Shown: positions 40,410 through 50,876 of the stretch, piece after piece | Layout of the letters: every line of letters begins with the position of its first letter | Numbering within the stretch: the first letter of the stretch is position 1 | Source of the DNA: Mycolicibacterium austroafricanum | GTDB lineage: Bacteria > Actinomycetota > Actinomycetes > Mycobacteriales > Mycobacteriaceae | Length of the DNA: 64,000 nt | Reading direction: 5' to 3' | Assembly: GCF_000612725.1 (NCBI RefSeq) | Contig: NZ_HG964452.1 | Span: 364,911-428,910 of the forward strand | Notes under the pieces: generated by a model | The model's database searches: none | Told to the model about the DNA's origin: nothing | Seen by the model: only the letters and a program-made list of their open reading frames with translations | Made by a program: the position numbers and the translations under genes

Positions 40410-42102
40410 CCTCGATTTTGCATCGAGTTGATGACGGGTCCGCTCGGTCACTGAATTGTGTTGCTGGGTGGTCGTTGTCGGGTGGCGGGCGTGGTGGGGT
40501 GTCCCGTGTCGCCGGGTGGGGCGGGCTTTCCCAGGGCCTGGTCTTTCGTGGTCGGTGGGTCGAGTGATTTGCTGGTTATCCGAAAGCGGTGCGTAGGTGT
40601 TGCCAGGCGGTCGCGATCGCTGATGCCCATCGCCAGGTGGCGTCGATACGGAGGCGAACCTGGCGGGCGCTGCGAGTGATACGGGCAGCGACGTGCAGGA
40701 TCCGGTAGCGGAAGGTGGCGATCTCGGCGCGGGCCAGTGCGGGGTGGTCACCGAAGCCGATCAGCCGGGCCCAGGTGACCAGATCGGCGGCGGCCAGCAC
40801 GATTTCCAGCCAGGCGGCGTTGGCCCAAAACGACTGGCAGGGCAGGTTGCGTAGCCCGGTGGCTTTCAGTTCGCGGATGCGGTCTTCGACGCGGGCGTGC
40901 TGGCGGTGCCGCAGCTCCAATCCGGCGACCTGACCGGCAATGACGCCGGGTTCGGTGTCGGTGATGAATGCGGTGACCCGCATCCCGTCGGCATCGGTGA
41001 ACCGCAGCTGCGCACCCGGGTGGGGCCTCTCTTTGCGCAGGATCAGCCGGGTGCCAGCGGGCCAGTTGCTCAGGTTGACCAGGCCGGTGGCTTCGGCGAC
41101 CCAGGCGCCGTCACGGATGCCGCCGTCGGTGTCGATCGCCGGATACCAGGCTTGGCCGAGGTTGAGGGTGTCGACCGCGTCCTGGACCCGCGCATCGACG
41201 GGGTATCCGAAGGAAAATCCCACCCCGGCGGTGCGGCAGGCGTCGGCGAACTTGTGGGTGGCTCCAGCGGTATCGCAGCGCACCAGCACCCGGCAGGCAT
41301 CCGAATCTGGTGGACTACCTGGGCGGGGCCGCCATCGCGGCGGCAGCGAGGCCAGCGCGTGGTGCAAGACGATGATGTGGTCGCTGGCGGTGTTGGAGCC
41401 GGCGTTACCGGTGCGCAGCAGCCCGGCCAGCGCTTCCCCACCGGCGATCTCGGGACGATCCAGAAACGCCAGCAACGGATGGTGACCATAGGTTTTCTTC
41501 CAGGTCGGGGTGGCGCCGGTCTTGTTGTCGGAGTGATCGATGACCAGGGTGGCATCGAGGTCGATGTGCAGCCAGCCCTCACCAGTGGGGGCGGCTCCAG
41601 CCGCCCATGCTGCGGCCCGTGCGCCGGCTCGTGCAGCCCGCACCCCGGGCAGGTGGGCGGCGTCGATGCGCTCATCGATCAACCGCCACATCGTGGTTGT
41701 CGAGGCCTTCGCGCCGAACACATGTTCACGGTCCCCACACAACTGGCCGACCGCATCGATGCAATCGGCCCCGTCGGCGACCGCTGCGGCCAGATCGGCG
41801 AACACCTCACCGGGTGCGTACACCCACGGGCCCCGGTAGGTGTCAGCCAGCACGGCGGTGACCTGCGACGATAACCCCGTCAGATCGGCAAGCTCACGAA
41901 GCAAGCCCATCCCGGCATGCGACACCACGCCCTGCCCATCGGCGGACACTTTCACCCGCGCTGCGGCCACGATATTCTTCACCTGCGAGGTGCCTTCCCG
42001 TAGGAACGATTGAACCGTAGAGAAGTCCAATTATTCCTTGCAGGACAGGCACTTTCGCGTATCTACACCCCGAAAATCACAACACTTCACGAAAAATCCG
42101 GG
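40410..42102. mobile_element. IS1380-family insertion sequence
   Basis: 1693 bp between direct 4-bp duplications ctac (40406-40409 and 42103-42106). The ends are related inverted repeats, cctcgattttgcatcgag at the left and cccggatttttcgtgaag (complement) at the right, 12 of 18 matching. It carries one transposase gene on the minus strand and about 120 bp of non-coding DNA at its left end. Confidence 0.88.
40576..42030 (-). CDS. IS1380-family transposase
   Basis: 484 residues. The N-terminus (NIVAAARVKVSADGQGVVSH, GMGLLRELADLTGLSSQVTAVL) and the DDE region with LHIDLDATLVIDHSDNKTG and KTYGHHPLLAFLDRPEIAGG, later VRCDTAGATHKFADACR, are typical of the IS1380 family. C-terminal half ends with RHQHARVEDRIRELKATGLR and a long helical tail. 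It appears intact. Confidence 0.92.
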   Translation of the reverse strand: MDFSTVQSFLREGTSQVKNIVAAARVKVSADGQGVVSHAGMGLLRELADLTGLSSQVTAVLADTYRGPWVYAPGEVFADLAAAVADGADCIDAVGQLCGDREHVFGAKASTTTMWRLIDERIDAAHLPGVRAARAGARAAAWAAGAAPTGEGWLHIDLDATLVIDHSDNKTGATPTWKKTYGHHPLLAFLDRPEIAGGEALAGLLRTGNAGSNTASDHIIVLHHALASLPPRWRPRPGSPPDSDACRVLVRCDTAGATHKFADACRTAGVGFSFGYPVDARVQDAVDTLNLGQAWYPAIDTDGGIRDGAWVAEATGLVNLSNWPAGTRLILRKERPHPGAQLRFTDADGMRVTAFITDTEPGVIAGQVAGLELRHRQHARVEDRIRELKATGLRNLPCQSFWANAAWLEIVLAAADLVTWARLIGFGDHPALARAEIATFRYRILHVAARITRSARQVRLRIDATWRWASAIATAWQHLRTAFG

Positions 42103-42106
42103 CTAC

Positions 42107-42277
42107 GGGGTGCTCGTCGAATTCGGCAGCGACGCACACGTCATCCCGCTCAACGCCGCGTCCAACTGGCTGCACGTGGGCCTGGGCGCGGTGATGACGC
42201 TGCTGGCCGTCACCCTGGCCGGGCAGCACGACCCGACGAAGCGACGCGCGCGCATCCGCCGCCCCGCGACGCGTTAG
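42107..42277 (+). pseudogene. DUF4383 membrane protein, 3' part
   Basis: Begins in frame after the IS with GVLVEFGSDAHVIPLNAASN and ends in a basic tail with TAG. The last membrane helix is HVGLGAVMTLLAVTLAGQH. It is the second part of the gene starting at 40113. No own start or ribosome binding site. Confidence 0.88.
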
Positions 42278-42290
42278 CCTCTCCGGCGGC

Positions 42291-42911
42291 TCAGACCAGT
42301 TCAGGCACCCTCAGGTGGGCGATCGCCAACTCGAAATCGCATTCCTCCAACATCTGGGCGCCCGCCTGCTCGACGGTCGCATCCCTTAGCCGGTCCAGCT
42401 GAGGCCGGTGGTGCTGTAACGCCTCGGCGCTGTCGTACGCCGTCGAGATCACCGCTGCGCCCGTCGCTCGATTCACCAACAGGCTTGTGCTGCAATGCCC
42501 TTCGAGTTCCTCCAGAGCGGGCAGCACCGAGTGCTTGAAGAGGTCGATGCCGGACTCGACATGGCTCGGGTCGACCTTCACCCAGCTGACCCGCACACAG
42601 GCTCCCTCGGCGCTCTCGTGATGGCGGTGCATCACCGCGATCTCCCAGTCGGCGACGTCCACGGTGCCGCCGAGAATCTGCGCAGCCCGGTCACGTACCT
42701 CCACCACCAGCGGTGCGCTGGCCCGCATCGCGTCCTCGGTCTGCCATGCGCTGGCGGCGATGCACCGGCCCGACTCCCGGTCGGCGAGCAGCGAAAACCC
42801 GACGAAGCCGTGCATCCGCTGCAACTCGGGCATCACGGACCCGCGCATGTTGGCGATACCGTCATCGATGGACGACGGCCGCCCCCAGACGGTCGTTGTT
42901 CGTGCGTACAC
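42291..42911 (-). CDS. ABM-like (dimeric ferredoxin-fold) protein
   Basis: 206 residues forming two similar halves: MYARTTTVWGRPSSIDDGIA...MHGFVGFSLLADRESGRCIA and VRVSWVKVDPSHVESGIDLF...LEGHCSTSLLVNRATGAAVI. Each looks like an antibiotic-biosynthesis-monooxygenase/dimeric alpha-beta barrel half. The family includes monooxygenases, haem-degrading and sensor proteins; no activity can be assigned. Start 42911 is preceded by gaaggag. Confidence 0.7.
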   Translation of the reverse strand: MYARTTTVWGRPSSIDDGIANMRGSVMPELQRMHGFVGFSLLADRESGRCIAASAWQTEDAMRASAPLVVEVRDRAAQILGGTVDVADWEIAVMHRHHESAEGACVRVSWVKVDPSHVESGIDLFKHSVLPALEELEGHCSTSLLVNRATGAAVISTAYDSAEALQHHRPQLDRLRDATVEQAGAQMLEECDFELAIAHLRVPELV

Positions 42912-43013
42912 AATCTGCCTCCTTCCGATGAGGCAGCGTCGTGACGGCGCTGCCGTCGGGCCTGATTGTCCTCCGCCGACGCACCGGCGGCAATGGTCGA
43001 ACCGACGCCGGGT

Positions 43014-43961
43014 TCAGATGATCGACAGCGCGATGCCGTCGAGGATGTCGTGCTCGCTGACCACCAGCTCGGTGATGCCCGCCCGCTCCCCCAGCACCGC
43101 CGCCAACTCCTGCACGATCAGCGCACCGCCACCGATGACGTCGACACGGCCCTCGTGCATCGGGCCGAGGACGGCGCGCTGCTGACGCGTCATGGCCAGC
43201 AGATCGGCGCACACCGGCAGCAGGTCGTCGAAGGGGATCCGGGACAGATGGATGGCGTCGGCGTCGTAGGTGGTCAGTTTGCGCGCCAGCGCGGCCAGGG
43301 TCGTCATCGTGCCGGCCACCCCCACCCAGGTGTGCGCCCGCTCGACCGGCACCGCCGCAAGGACGTCGGCCAGCGCCTCGCGCACCACCGCCCTCGCCGC
43401 GGCGATCTCGTCGCCGGTGGGCGGGTCCGAACGCAGGCAGCGTTCCGTCAACCGCACGCATCCGATGTCGGCCGAATACCCGGCCACCACGGCCCGGACG
43501 TCCCGGTCCGAGCCCAGCACCACCTCGGTCGAACCACCGCCGAGGTCGACGACGACGAAAGGCGCTGCCGCGGCGTCCAGTTCGCCCACGGCGCCGCGGA
43601 AGGACAGCTCGGCTTCCTCGGTTCCGGTGATCACCTCGGCGACCGCGCCGGGTACCACGGTGCCGAGCACCTCCGACGTCATCGCGAAGAACTCGTCGCG
43701 GTTGGCCACATCCCGTGCCGCCGACGTGGCGACCATCCGGACGGCGTCCACGCCGTGGCGGCGCATCACCTCCGCGTAGCCGGTGAGGGCGGCCCGGGTG
43801 CGCGCCAGTGCGTCCGGCGCGAACTCCCCTGTCGCATCGACCCCCTGCCCCAGCCTCACGATCCGCATCTCACGGTGCACGTCGTGCAGCCCGTCACCGG
43901 CGGCATCGGCGACCAGGAGGCGGATCGAGTTGGTTCCGCAGTCCACCGCCGCGACCCTCAT
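43014..43961 (-). CDS. ppx: Exopolyphosphatase (Ppx/GppA family)
   Basis: 315 residues from MRVAAVDCGTNSIRLLVADA, whose ATG overlaps the DUF501 stop. ASKHA motifs: the phosphate loop AVDCGTNSIRLL, the second phosphate motif VVDLGGGSTEVVLG and the adenosine-type segment DVIGGGALIVQEL. It hydrolyses polyphosphate or (p)ppGpp. The order ppx, DUF501, ftsB-like, eno, lpqU matches M. tuberculosis Rv1026-Rv1022. Length is that of short mycobacterial Ppx. Confidence 0.9.
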   Translation of the reverse strand: MRVAAVDCGTNSIRLLVADAAGDGLHDVHREMRIVRLGQGVDATGEFAPDALARTRAALTGYAEVMRRHGVDAVRMVATSAARDVANRDEFFAMTSEVLGTVVPGAVAEVITGTEEAELSFRGAVGELDAAAAPFVVVDLGGGSTEVVLGSDRDVRAVVAGYSADIGCVRLTERCLRSDPPTGDEIAAARAVVREALADVLAAVPVERAHTWVGVAGTMTTLAALARKLTTYDADAIHLSRIPFDDLLPVCADLLAMTRQQRAVLGPMHEGRVDVIGGGALIVQELAAVLGERAGITELVVSEHDILDGIALSII

Positions 43962-44449
43962 GTCCACACCTTCGGATCCAGAATGCCTGCCATGCCGGGC
44001 TCTTCGGCGAGCACCGCCAGCGCCTCGTCACCGAACGGGTTCACCCCGGGCCCCTTGGCCAGCGAATGGGCGATCACCACATGCAGGCACTTCACCCGGT
44101 CCGGCATGCCGCCTCCGGTGAACGTGGTGCCGAGGGGCTCGATGGCATCGCGTTCGGCCAGATACGTTTCGTGCGCCCGGCGATACGCGGCGGCCAACTC
44201 GGGATCCTCGGCCAGACGTTCGGTCATGTCCCGCATCATCCCCGACGATTCCAGCCGGCTCGCCGCCGCGGTGAGCGCGGGATGGGTCAGGTAGAACAAT
44301 GTCGGAAACGGGGTTCCGTCAGGCAGTTTCGGAGCGGTCTTCACCACGCCGGGTTCTCCGTTGGGGCAGCGGTAGGCGATCTCGAGTACACCGCGCGGCT
44401 CCCGGCCCAACTGCCGGGCGACCGCCTCGAGGTCCGTAGGGTCAACCAC
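43958..44449 (-). CDS. DUF501 family protein
   Basis: 163 residues from a GTG (VVDPTDLEAVARQLGREPRG). The family pattern includes GVLEIAYRCPNGEPGVVKT, PFPTLFYLTHP and GGGMPDRVKCLHVVIAHSLA. Function unknown. It overlaps the upstream divisome-like gene by 8 nt and the downstream ppx by 4 nt, so the three are probably translated from one mRNA. Confidence 0.85.
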   Translation of the reverse strand: MVDPTDLEAVARQLGREPRGVLEIAYRCPNGEPGVVKTAPKLPDGTPFPTLFYLTHPALTAAASRLESSGMMRDMTERLAEDPELAAAYRRAHETYLAERDAIEPLGTTFTGGGMPDRVKCLHVVIAHSLAKGPGVNPFGDEALAVLAEEPGMAGILDPKVWT

Positions 44450-45206
44450 CGGACGGGGGCGCACCGGGTGCGACGGGTTCGGGCGCGCCGGGAACGCCGG
44501 GTGGCGCGGGCGGCGCGGGCGGCGCCATCGGCGAAACCCCATGCGGCGCATCGGCAATGGTGTGCCACAACGACGTGTACCACGGGTCGTTGGTCTTGGC
44601 CTCGGCCAGCTCGTCGGGCGGCGCCGCGGGCTGGGCCGCCCCCGGCGGGAGCTGCACCTGATACGGAATCTCCCCGGGCATGACGAAGCCGAGCCGTTCC
44701 CTGGCCTGTGCCGCGATGAACACCGGGTCGGCGAGCTTGGCCTTCTGCTGTTCCAGCTCCGAGATCTGCTCCCGCAGTTGGGCTTCGCTGGCCTGGAGTT
44801 GCTTCATCTCGGTGCGCTGCGCGAAGTAGGTTCGCACCGGCCCGGCGATCGTCAGCGTCAGCACGCAGATGACCGCAGCCAGGATCGCCGCCCGCCGCGC
44901 GGCCGAGCCGAACCGCTGTTCTGCGGCCTGCTCGGCCGACGCGATGATCGACTGCCTGATGGAGTCGGCTCCGGGTTCGTCACCGGTGTCGTCGACAAAG
45001 CCGGGATCGGCTGCAGCGCCGGTGAGTTCCTTGGGCGATCGCGGGTCGGCGCTTCGCGTTTCGCGACGCGCCGCACCGCGCGGCTTCCCCCGTGCGGCGT
45101 CGCCGGATTTACCCGGCTTGCCCGGCCGGGACGCCGGAGCTTTCCTGCTCCGGGCGTCACCTGCGGAAGACCGCCGCCGAGGGTCGGGCCGATTCGCTTC
45201 TGGCAC
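44442..45206 (-). CDS. Septum-formation (FtsB/DivIC-like) membrane protein
   Basis: 254 residues. A long charged cytoplasmic N-terminus (about 100 residues) is followed by one membrane helix (AAILAAVICVLTLTIAGPVR), a coiled coil (MKQLQASEAQLREQISELEQ) and the conserved ARERLGFVMPGEIPYQV. This is the FtsB/DivIC plan, with the mycobacterial N-terminal extension. It recruits division proteins to the septum. Its C-terminal Pro/Ala-rich tail is unusual. Confidence 0.85.
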   Translation of the reverse strand: MPEANRPDPRRRSSAGDARSRKAPASRPGKPGKSGDAARGKPRGAARRETRSADPRSPKELTGAAADPGFVDDTGDEPGADSIRQSIIASAEQAAEQRFGSAARRAAILAAVICVLTLTIAGPVRTYFAQRTEMKQLQASEAQLREQISELEQQKAKLADPVFIAAQARERLGFVMPGEIPYQVQLPPGAAQPAAPPDELAEAKTNDPWYTSLWHTIADAPHGVSPMAPPAPPAPPGVPGAPEPVAPGAPPSGG

Positions 45207-45209
45207 GGG

Positions 45210-46571
<1,362 letters not shown>

Positions 46572-47363
46572 TCAGAGCGGATGTCCTTGCGCATACGCCG
46601 TCGCCCAGTCCCGGACCGTGCGCGCATATTGGTCGGAGTGGTTGTAGGCGCGAAGGGCCTCCATCCACCCCCGCGGCTTGGACAGATCCTTTCCCCGCCA
46701 ACACAGGTAACCGGCGGCCGACAGTGCCGCGTCGTCGATGTTGTCGGCGCTGACGTCGCCGTCGTTGTTCGCGTCGACGCCGTAGAGCCGCCACGTCTCC
46801 GGGATGAACTGCATCGGCCCCATCGCGCGGGCGAACGGCTCGTCGCCCTTGTTCTCGATCGCCGGGTCGTGACTCACCGAATCGTCGTCCAGGATCACCA
46901 GATTCCCGGCGGTGCCGTCGAGCAGCACACCGCGGATCGGCGGCGTCACCTCCCCGTCGGCCGCGACGGTCGAGCCGCGGTAGGTGCCGTGATGGCTTTC
47001 CACCTGCCCGATGCCCGCCAGGGTCGTCCACTTCAGATTGCAGTCCGGGTTCTCCACCTCGGCCACCCTGGCGGCGTAGGCGTAGGCCTCCAGCGCGGTC
47101 ACCGGGATGCCCAGGGCGGGCGCCCGCTCGGCGGCCCATTCGTGCAGCTGGTCGGCGGGCCGGCCCTTGGCATAGGTGTCGATCTGCGGGACCGCGTCAC
47201 CGGGGGGCGGCGGCACGCCGTCGGGAACCGGGATGCCGATCTGCCACGAACAGCTGGAAGCCATGAGCAGCGCTGTCGCGCCGATCACGGCTATCGCCTG
47301 CAGCCAACGCACCCGCGTCACCGGACTCCTCAACCCGCTCTGGTTCGTATCCCATGTTCCCAC
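46572..47363 (-). CDS. lpqU: Lipoprotein lytic transglycosylase LpqU
   Basis: 263 residues. A lipobox-like signal (ATALLMASSC) is followed by a murein lytic transglycosylase domain (TTLAGIGQVESHHGTYRGST with the catalytic Glu, RAMGPMQFIPETWRLYG, AALSAAGYLCWRGKDLS). Probably exported and anchored to the membrane, cleaving peptidoglycan. Location next to eno matches M. tuberculosis Rv1022. Confidence 0.87.
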   Translation of the reverse strand: MGTWDTNQSGLRSPVTRVRWLQAIAVIGATALLMASSCSWQIGIPVPDGVPPPPGDAVPQIDTYAKGRPADQLHEWAAERAPALGIPVTALEAYAYAARVAEVENPDCNLKWTTLAGIGQVESHHGTYRGSTVAADGEVTPPIRGVLLDGTAGNLVILDDDSVSHDPAIENKGDEPFARAMGPMQFIPETWRLYGVDANNDGDVSADNIDDAALSAAGYLCWRGKDLSKPRGWMEALRAYNHSDQYARTVRDWATAYAQGHPL

Positions 47364-47439
47364 GCATCAATGGACTGACGGCTCACCCCGGCCGACGGAC
47401 CCGGGTGTACATTTCACGTGCGCCTCTGGAAAATGAGGG

Positions 47440-47480
47440 CAGCCACACCTTGCTTTGGCAAGCCAAAGCTTGGTGGGCAC
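47440..47480. promoter_or_regulatory. Inverted repeat upstream of efeU (operator candidate)
   Basis: A palindrome with arms gctttggc (47452-47459) and gccaaagc (47462-47469) around aa. Extending to accttgctttggc and gccaaagcttggt keeps 11 of 13 pairs. It lies about 30 bp before the efeU ATG, so a bound protein would block expression. It does not match the IdeR consensus (ttaggttaggctaacctaa). Confidence 0.5.
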
Positions 47481-47501
47481 ACGCGTAGCGAGGACGAACA
47501 G

Positions 47502-48413
47502 ATGCTCAGTGCCACCGACCTGTCGGTCATCACGTACTACGCGGCGCCGAACATCTCTTCACAGCTTTTTGGCAGCGGGCTCATAGGTCTGCGCGAAGGG
47601 CTGGAAGCCGCGATCGTCGTCTCCATCCTGGTCGCCTTCCTGGTGAAATCCGACCGCCGCGACGCCCTCAAGTGGGTATGGCTGGGTGTCGGCGCCGCGA
47701 TCGCCCTGACCCTCACCGTGTTCCTGGCGATCCAGTTCGGCGAGAACACCATCACCGGGCTCGCCGCCGAGGCCATCGCCGGAGTCGCCTCGCTGATCGC
47801 GGTCGCCATCGTCACCACCATGGTGCTGTGGATGAAGAAGGCGTCGGCATCCATGTCGGGGGAATTGCGCGACGAGATGGCGCGCGCGCTGGAGACCGGC
47901 CCGCTGGCCGTGGCGCTGCTGGCGTTTCTCGCGGTCGGCCGCGAGGGTGTCGAGACCGCACTGTTCATGGTGGGCTACGCCGAGGCGCAGACGTCCTGGC
48001 CGCTGATCGGGCTGATCACCGGCGTGCTGATCGCCGGCGCCATCGCCTTCGGGATCTACCGCGGCGCGCTGAGCATCGACCTGGGCAAGTTCTTCACCTA
48101 CACCGGCGTGTTCCTGATCCTCGTCGCCGCCGGCATCCTGTCCTACGGCGTCGGCGCCCTGCAGACCGTCGGCTGGCTGCCCGGCCTGGCGAACAAGGCA
48201 TTCGACATCAGCACCTGGTTCCACTGGTCGTCCTGGTACGGCGAGGTCATCCAGGGCATCTTCAACGTCACGCCGACACCCACCGTGCTGCAGCTCACCG
48301 GCTACCTGGCCTACCTCGCCGTCGTGCTGGCGCTGTTCCTGCGCCCGGCGCAGGCCCCGAAATCCAAGACCCCGACACCACCCAATCCATCACCCGAAAG
48401 GTCCACCACGTGA
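47502..48413 (+). CDS. efeU: Ferrous iron permease EfeU (FTR1 family)
   Basis: 303 residues, starting MLSATDLSVITYYAAPNISS after gaggacga. Seven membrane helices with the FTR1 REGLE motif (IGLREGLEAAIVVSIL) and a second REGxE (VGREGVETALFM). It takes up iron across the inner membrane with EfeO and EfeB. Coupled by GTGA to efeO. Confidence 0.93.
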   Translation: MLSATDLSVITYYAAPNISSQLFGSGLIGLREGLEAAIVVSILVAFLVKSDRRDALKWVWLGVGAAIALTLTVFLAIQFGENTITGLAAEAIAGVASLIAVAIVTTMVLWMKKASASMSGELRDEMARALETGPLAVALLAFLAVGREGVETALFMVGYAEAQTSWPLIGLITGVLIAGAIAFGIYRGALSIDLGKFFTYTGVFLILVAAGILSYGVGALQTVGWLPGLANKAFDISTWFHWSSWYGEVIQGIFNVTPTPTVLQLTGYLAYLAVVLALFLRPAQAPKSKTPTPPNPSPERSTT

Positions 48414-49573
48414 AGGTTCATCCCTCTGTCGCAGTGCTCGCGGCGGCCACGGCGGCGTTCGCGCTGGCCGGCTGCCAGGCCAAGGAAGAGGCTCCGGCGG
48501 CGTCCGAGGAAGGCGGCAGCACCGCCCCCGCGCAGGTCACCGTCGAGGCATCGGACGATGCCTGCGAACTGTCCGGCACCGAAGGCAAGACCGGCGCCAA
48601 CACGTTCGTCATCACCAACAACGGGACCAAGGTCACCGAGTTCTACGTCTACGGCGAAGGCGAGCGGGTGATGGGCGAGGTCGAGAACATCTCCCCCGGG
48701 CTGCAGCGCAAGCTGATCGTGCAGCTCACCCAGCCCGGCACCTACCAGACGGCATGCAAGCCCGGCATGATCGGCGACGGCATCCGCAGCGACTTCACCG
48801 TGACCGGTGATGCGGTCCAGGTCGACACCGAGGGCAAGTTCAAAGAGGCCGCCGACAGCTACAAGCGGTACGTCAACAGCCAGGTCGAGGCTCTGGCCCC
48901 GGCCGTCGAGGCGTTCGTCGCCGCCATCAAGTCCGGGGACATCGAGGCCGCCAAGGCCCAGTACCCCACCTCGCGGGTGTACTACGAGCGCATCGAGCCG
49001 GTCGCCGAGTCGTTCCCCGACGACCTCGACCCGCGCATCGACCTGCGCGAGGCCGACCTGGAGCCCGGCCAGAAGTGGACCGGATTCCACCGGCTGGAGA
49101 AAGACCTGTGGGTGACGGGCCCACAAGCGGACACCAACGCGATCGCCGACCAGCTGGTCGCCGACGTCAAGGAGCTGCAGGCCGGGGTCAGCGCGCCGGA
49201 CTTCTCGGTGGACTCCACCCAGATCGCCGGCGGGGCACAGGGTCTGCTCGACGAGATCGCCACCAGCAAGATCAGCGGCGAAGAGGACATCTTCAGCCAC
49301 ACCGACCTGTGGGACTTCAACGCCAACCTGCAGGGTTCGCAGACTGCGGTGGCGTCCGTGCGCCCGATCCTCGACGAGCGCAACCCCGATCTGGGCACGC
49401 GTGTCGACCAGCGCTTCGAAGAGGTCGAGGCGCTGCTGGAGCGCTACCGCGAAGGCGACGGATTCGTCAGCTACGACAAGGTGACCGAACCGGAGCGTCA
49501 GGAGCTCTCGCGCGCGATCGACGCGCTGAGCAAGGAAGTGAGTCAGGTGCAAGGTGTCATCGCACCCCAATAA
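48410..49573 (+). CDS. efeO: Periplasmic/lipoprotein component EfeO
   Basis: 387 residues from GTG. Lipobox AAFALAGC, then a cupredoxin-like domain (CELSGTEGKTGANTFVITNN, PGTYQTACKPGMIG) and the EfeO/M75 imelysin-type domain (YPTSRVYYERIEPVAESFPD, GFHRLEKDLWVTG). Supplies ferrous or ferric iron to EfeU at the outer face. Overlaps efeB by 20 nt. Confidence 0.92.
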   Translation: MKVHPSVAVLAAATAAFALAGCQAKEEAPAASEEGGSTAPAQVTVEASDDACELSGTEGKTGANTFVITNNGTKVTEFYVYGEGERVMGEVENISPGLQRKLIVQLTQPGTYQTACKPGMIGDGIRSDFTVTGDAVQVDTEGKFKEAADSYKRYVNSQVEALAPAVEAFVAAIKSGDIEAAKAQYPTSRVYYERIEPVAESFPDDLDPRIDLREADLEPGQKWTGFHRLEKDLWVTGPQADTNAIADQLVADVKELQAGVSAPDFSVDSTQIAGGAQGLLDEIATSKISGEEDIFSHTDLWDFNANLQGSQTAVASVRPILDERNPDLGTRVDQRFEEVEALLERYREGDGFVSYDKVTEPERQELSRAIDALSKEVSQVQGVIAPQ

Positions 49574-50867
49574 CGAGAACGCGGAACCGGCTCAGCCCGA
49601 ACGGTCCGGGCTGAGCCGGCGCAAGCTGTTCGGCGCGGCCGGAGTGACGGCGGCGGTCGTCGGCGCGGCGGGCGTGGGAGCGCTGGCCGGCCGCGCTTCG
49701 GCGGCGCAACCGCCGAATCATCTCGACACGGCGGTGCCGTTCCGCGGGCAACATCAAGCGGGCATCGTCACCGAGGCGCAGGACCGCATGCACTTCGCCA
49801 CGTTCGACGTGACCACCAAGAGCCGCGACGACGTCATCAAGATGCTCGCCGACTGGACCGAGATGGCCGAGCGGATGACGCAGGGCGAGGAGGCGTTTCC
49901 GAACGGCTCCATCGGCCAGAATCCGTACTCGCCACCGTCGGACACCGGCGAGGCCCTCGGCCTGCCTCCGTCTCAGCTGACGCTGACCATCGGGTTCGGG
50001 CCGTCGTTCTTCGTCAAGGACGGAGTCGACCGGTTCGGCATCGCCGACAAGAAACCGGCCGAGCTGGTCGACCTGCCCAAGTTCCCCAACGAGAAGATCG
50101 ACCCGGCCCGCAGCGGCGGCGACATCGTCGTGCAGGCCTGCGCGAACGATCCGCAGGTGGCCGTCCACGCCATCCGCAACCTGGCCAGGATCGGCTTCGG
50201 CACCGTCGCGGTACGGTACTCGCAGCTGGGCTTCGGCCGCACCTCGTCGACCACGCGCGACCAGACCACTCCGCGAAACCTGTTCGGGTTCAAGGACGGA
50301 ACGGCCAACATGCGTTCCGACGAAACGGACAGGCTGAACAAGTCGGTCTGGGTGGCCGACGGTGACGGCCCGGCGTGGCTGACCGGTGGCACGTATCTGG
50401 TGGCGCGGCGGATCCGGATGCTCATCGAGCAGTGGGACCGCACCACGCTGCTGGAACAGGAACGCGTCATCGGCAGGCAGAAGGGCTCCGGCGCGCCGAT
50501 GGGACTCGACGACGAGTTCCAGGAACTCAATTTCGATCTGACCAACGACAAGGACGAGCCGCTGATCGACCCGGTGGCCCACGTCCGGCTCGCGTCGTCG
50601 AAGAACCTCGGCGGCATCGAGATCCTGCGTCGCGGTTACAACTTCACCGACGGCTCGGACGGCTTCGGCCATCTGGATGCGGGGCTGTTCTTCATCGCGT
50701 TCGTGCGCAACCCGGTGACCCAGTTCGTGCCGATGCAGAACGCGATCTCCCGCAACGACGCGATGAACGAATATGTCCGACCCACCAGCTCAGCGGTGTT
50801 CGCTTGTCCGCCAGGAATTCCCGAGGGAGACAAGTCCACGTTCTGGGGGTCGACGCTGTTCGACTGA
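49554..50867 (+). CDS. efeB: Dyp-type peroxidase EfeB, Tat-exported
   Basis: 437 residues from GTG. Twin-arginine signal LSRRKLFGAAGVTAAVVGAA. Dyp-peroxidase motifs: NLFGFKDGTANM with the GxxDG catalytic Asp, and the haem-proximal His in DPVAHVRLAS. It oxidises ferrous iron or extracts iron from haem in the Efe system. Convergent with mazG, 9 bp apart. Confidence 0.93.
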   Translation: MSSHPNNENAEPAQPERSGLSRRKLFGAAGVTAAVVGAAGVGALAGRASAAQPPNHLDTAVPFRGQHQAGIVTEAQDRMHFATFDVTTKSRDDVIKMLADWTEMAERMTQGEEAFPNGSIGQNPYSPPSDTGEALGLPPSQLTLTIGFGPSFFVKDGVDRFGIADKKPAELVDLPKFPNEKIDPARSGGDIVVQACANDPQVAVHAIRNLARIGFGTVAVRYSQLGFGRTSSTTRDQTTPRNLFGFKDGTANMRSDETDRLNKSVWVADGDGPAWLTGGTYLVARRIRMLIEQWDRTTLLEQERVIGRQKGSGAPMGLDDEFQELNFDLTNDKDEPLIDPVAHVRLASSKNLGGIEILRRGYNFTDGSDGFGHLDAGLFFIAFVRNPVTQFVPMQNAISRNDAMNEYVRPTSSAVFACPPGIPEGDKSTFWGSTLFD

Positions 50868-50876
50868 GGCGACCCT

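Noticed and set aside
37589..40567. A 992-codon open frame on the plus strand in another phase
   Set aside because: It overlaps the alpha/beta hydrolase antisense and the synthetase in a different phase; composition is Arg-rich and no motif is present.
38094..40751. An 885-codon open frame on the minus strand
   Set aside because: It lies opposite the acyl-CoA synthetase, which has clear domain motifs. The minus-strand translation is Arg/Gly/His-rich with no family resemblance, as is usual for antisense frames in high-GC DNA.
47440..47480. IdeR (iron) box upstream of efeU
   Set aside because: The palindrome's arms (gctttggc/gccaaagc) do not resemble the IdeR consensus, so it was reported only as an unknown operator candidate.
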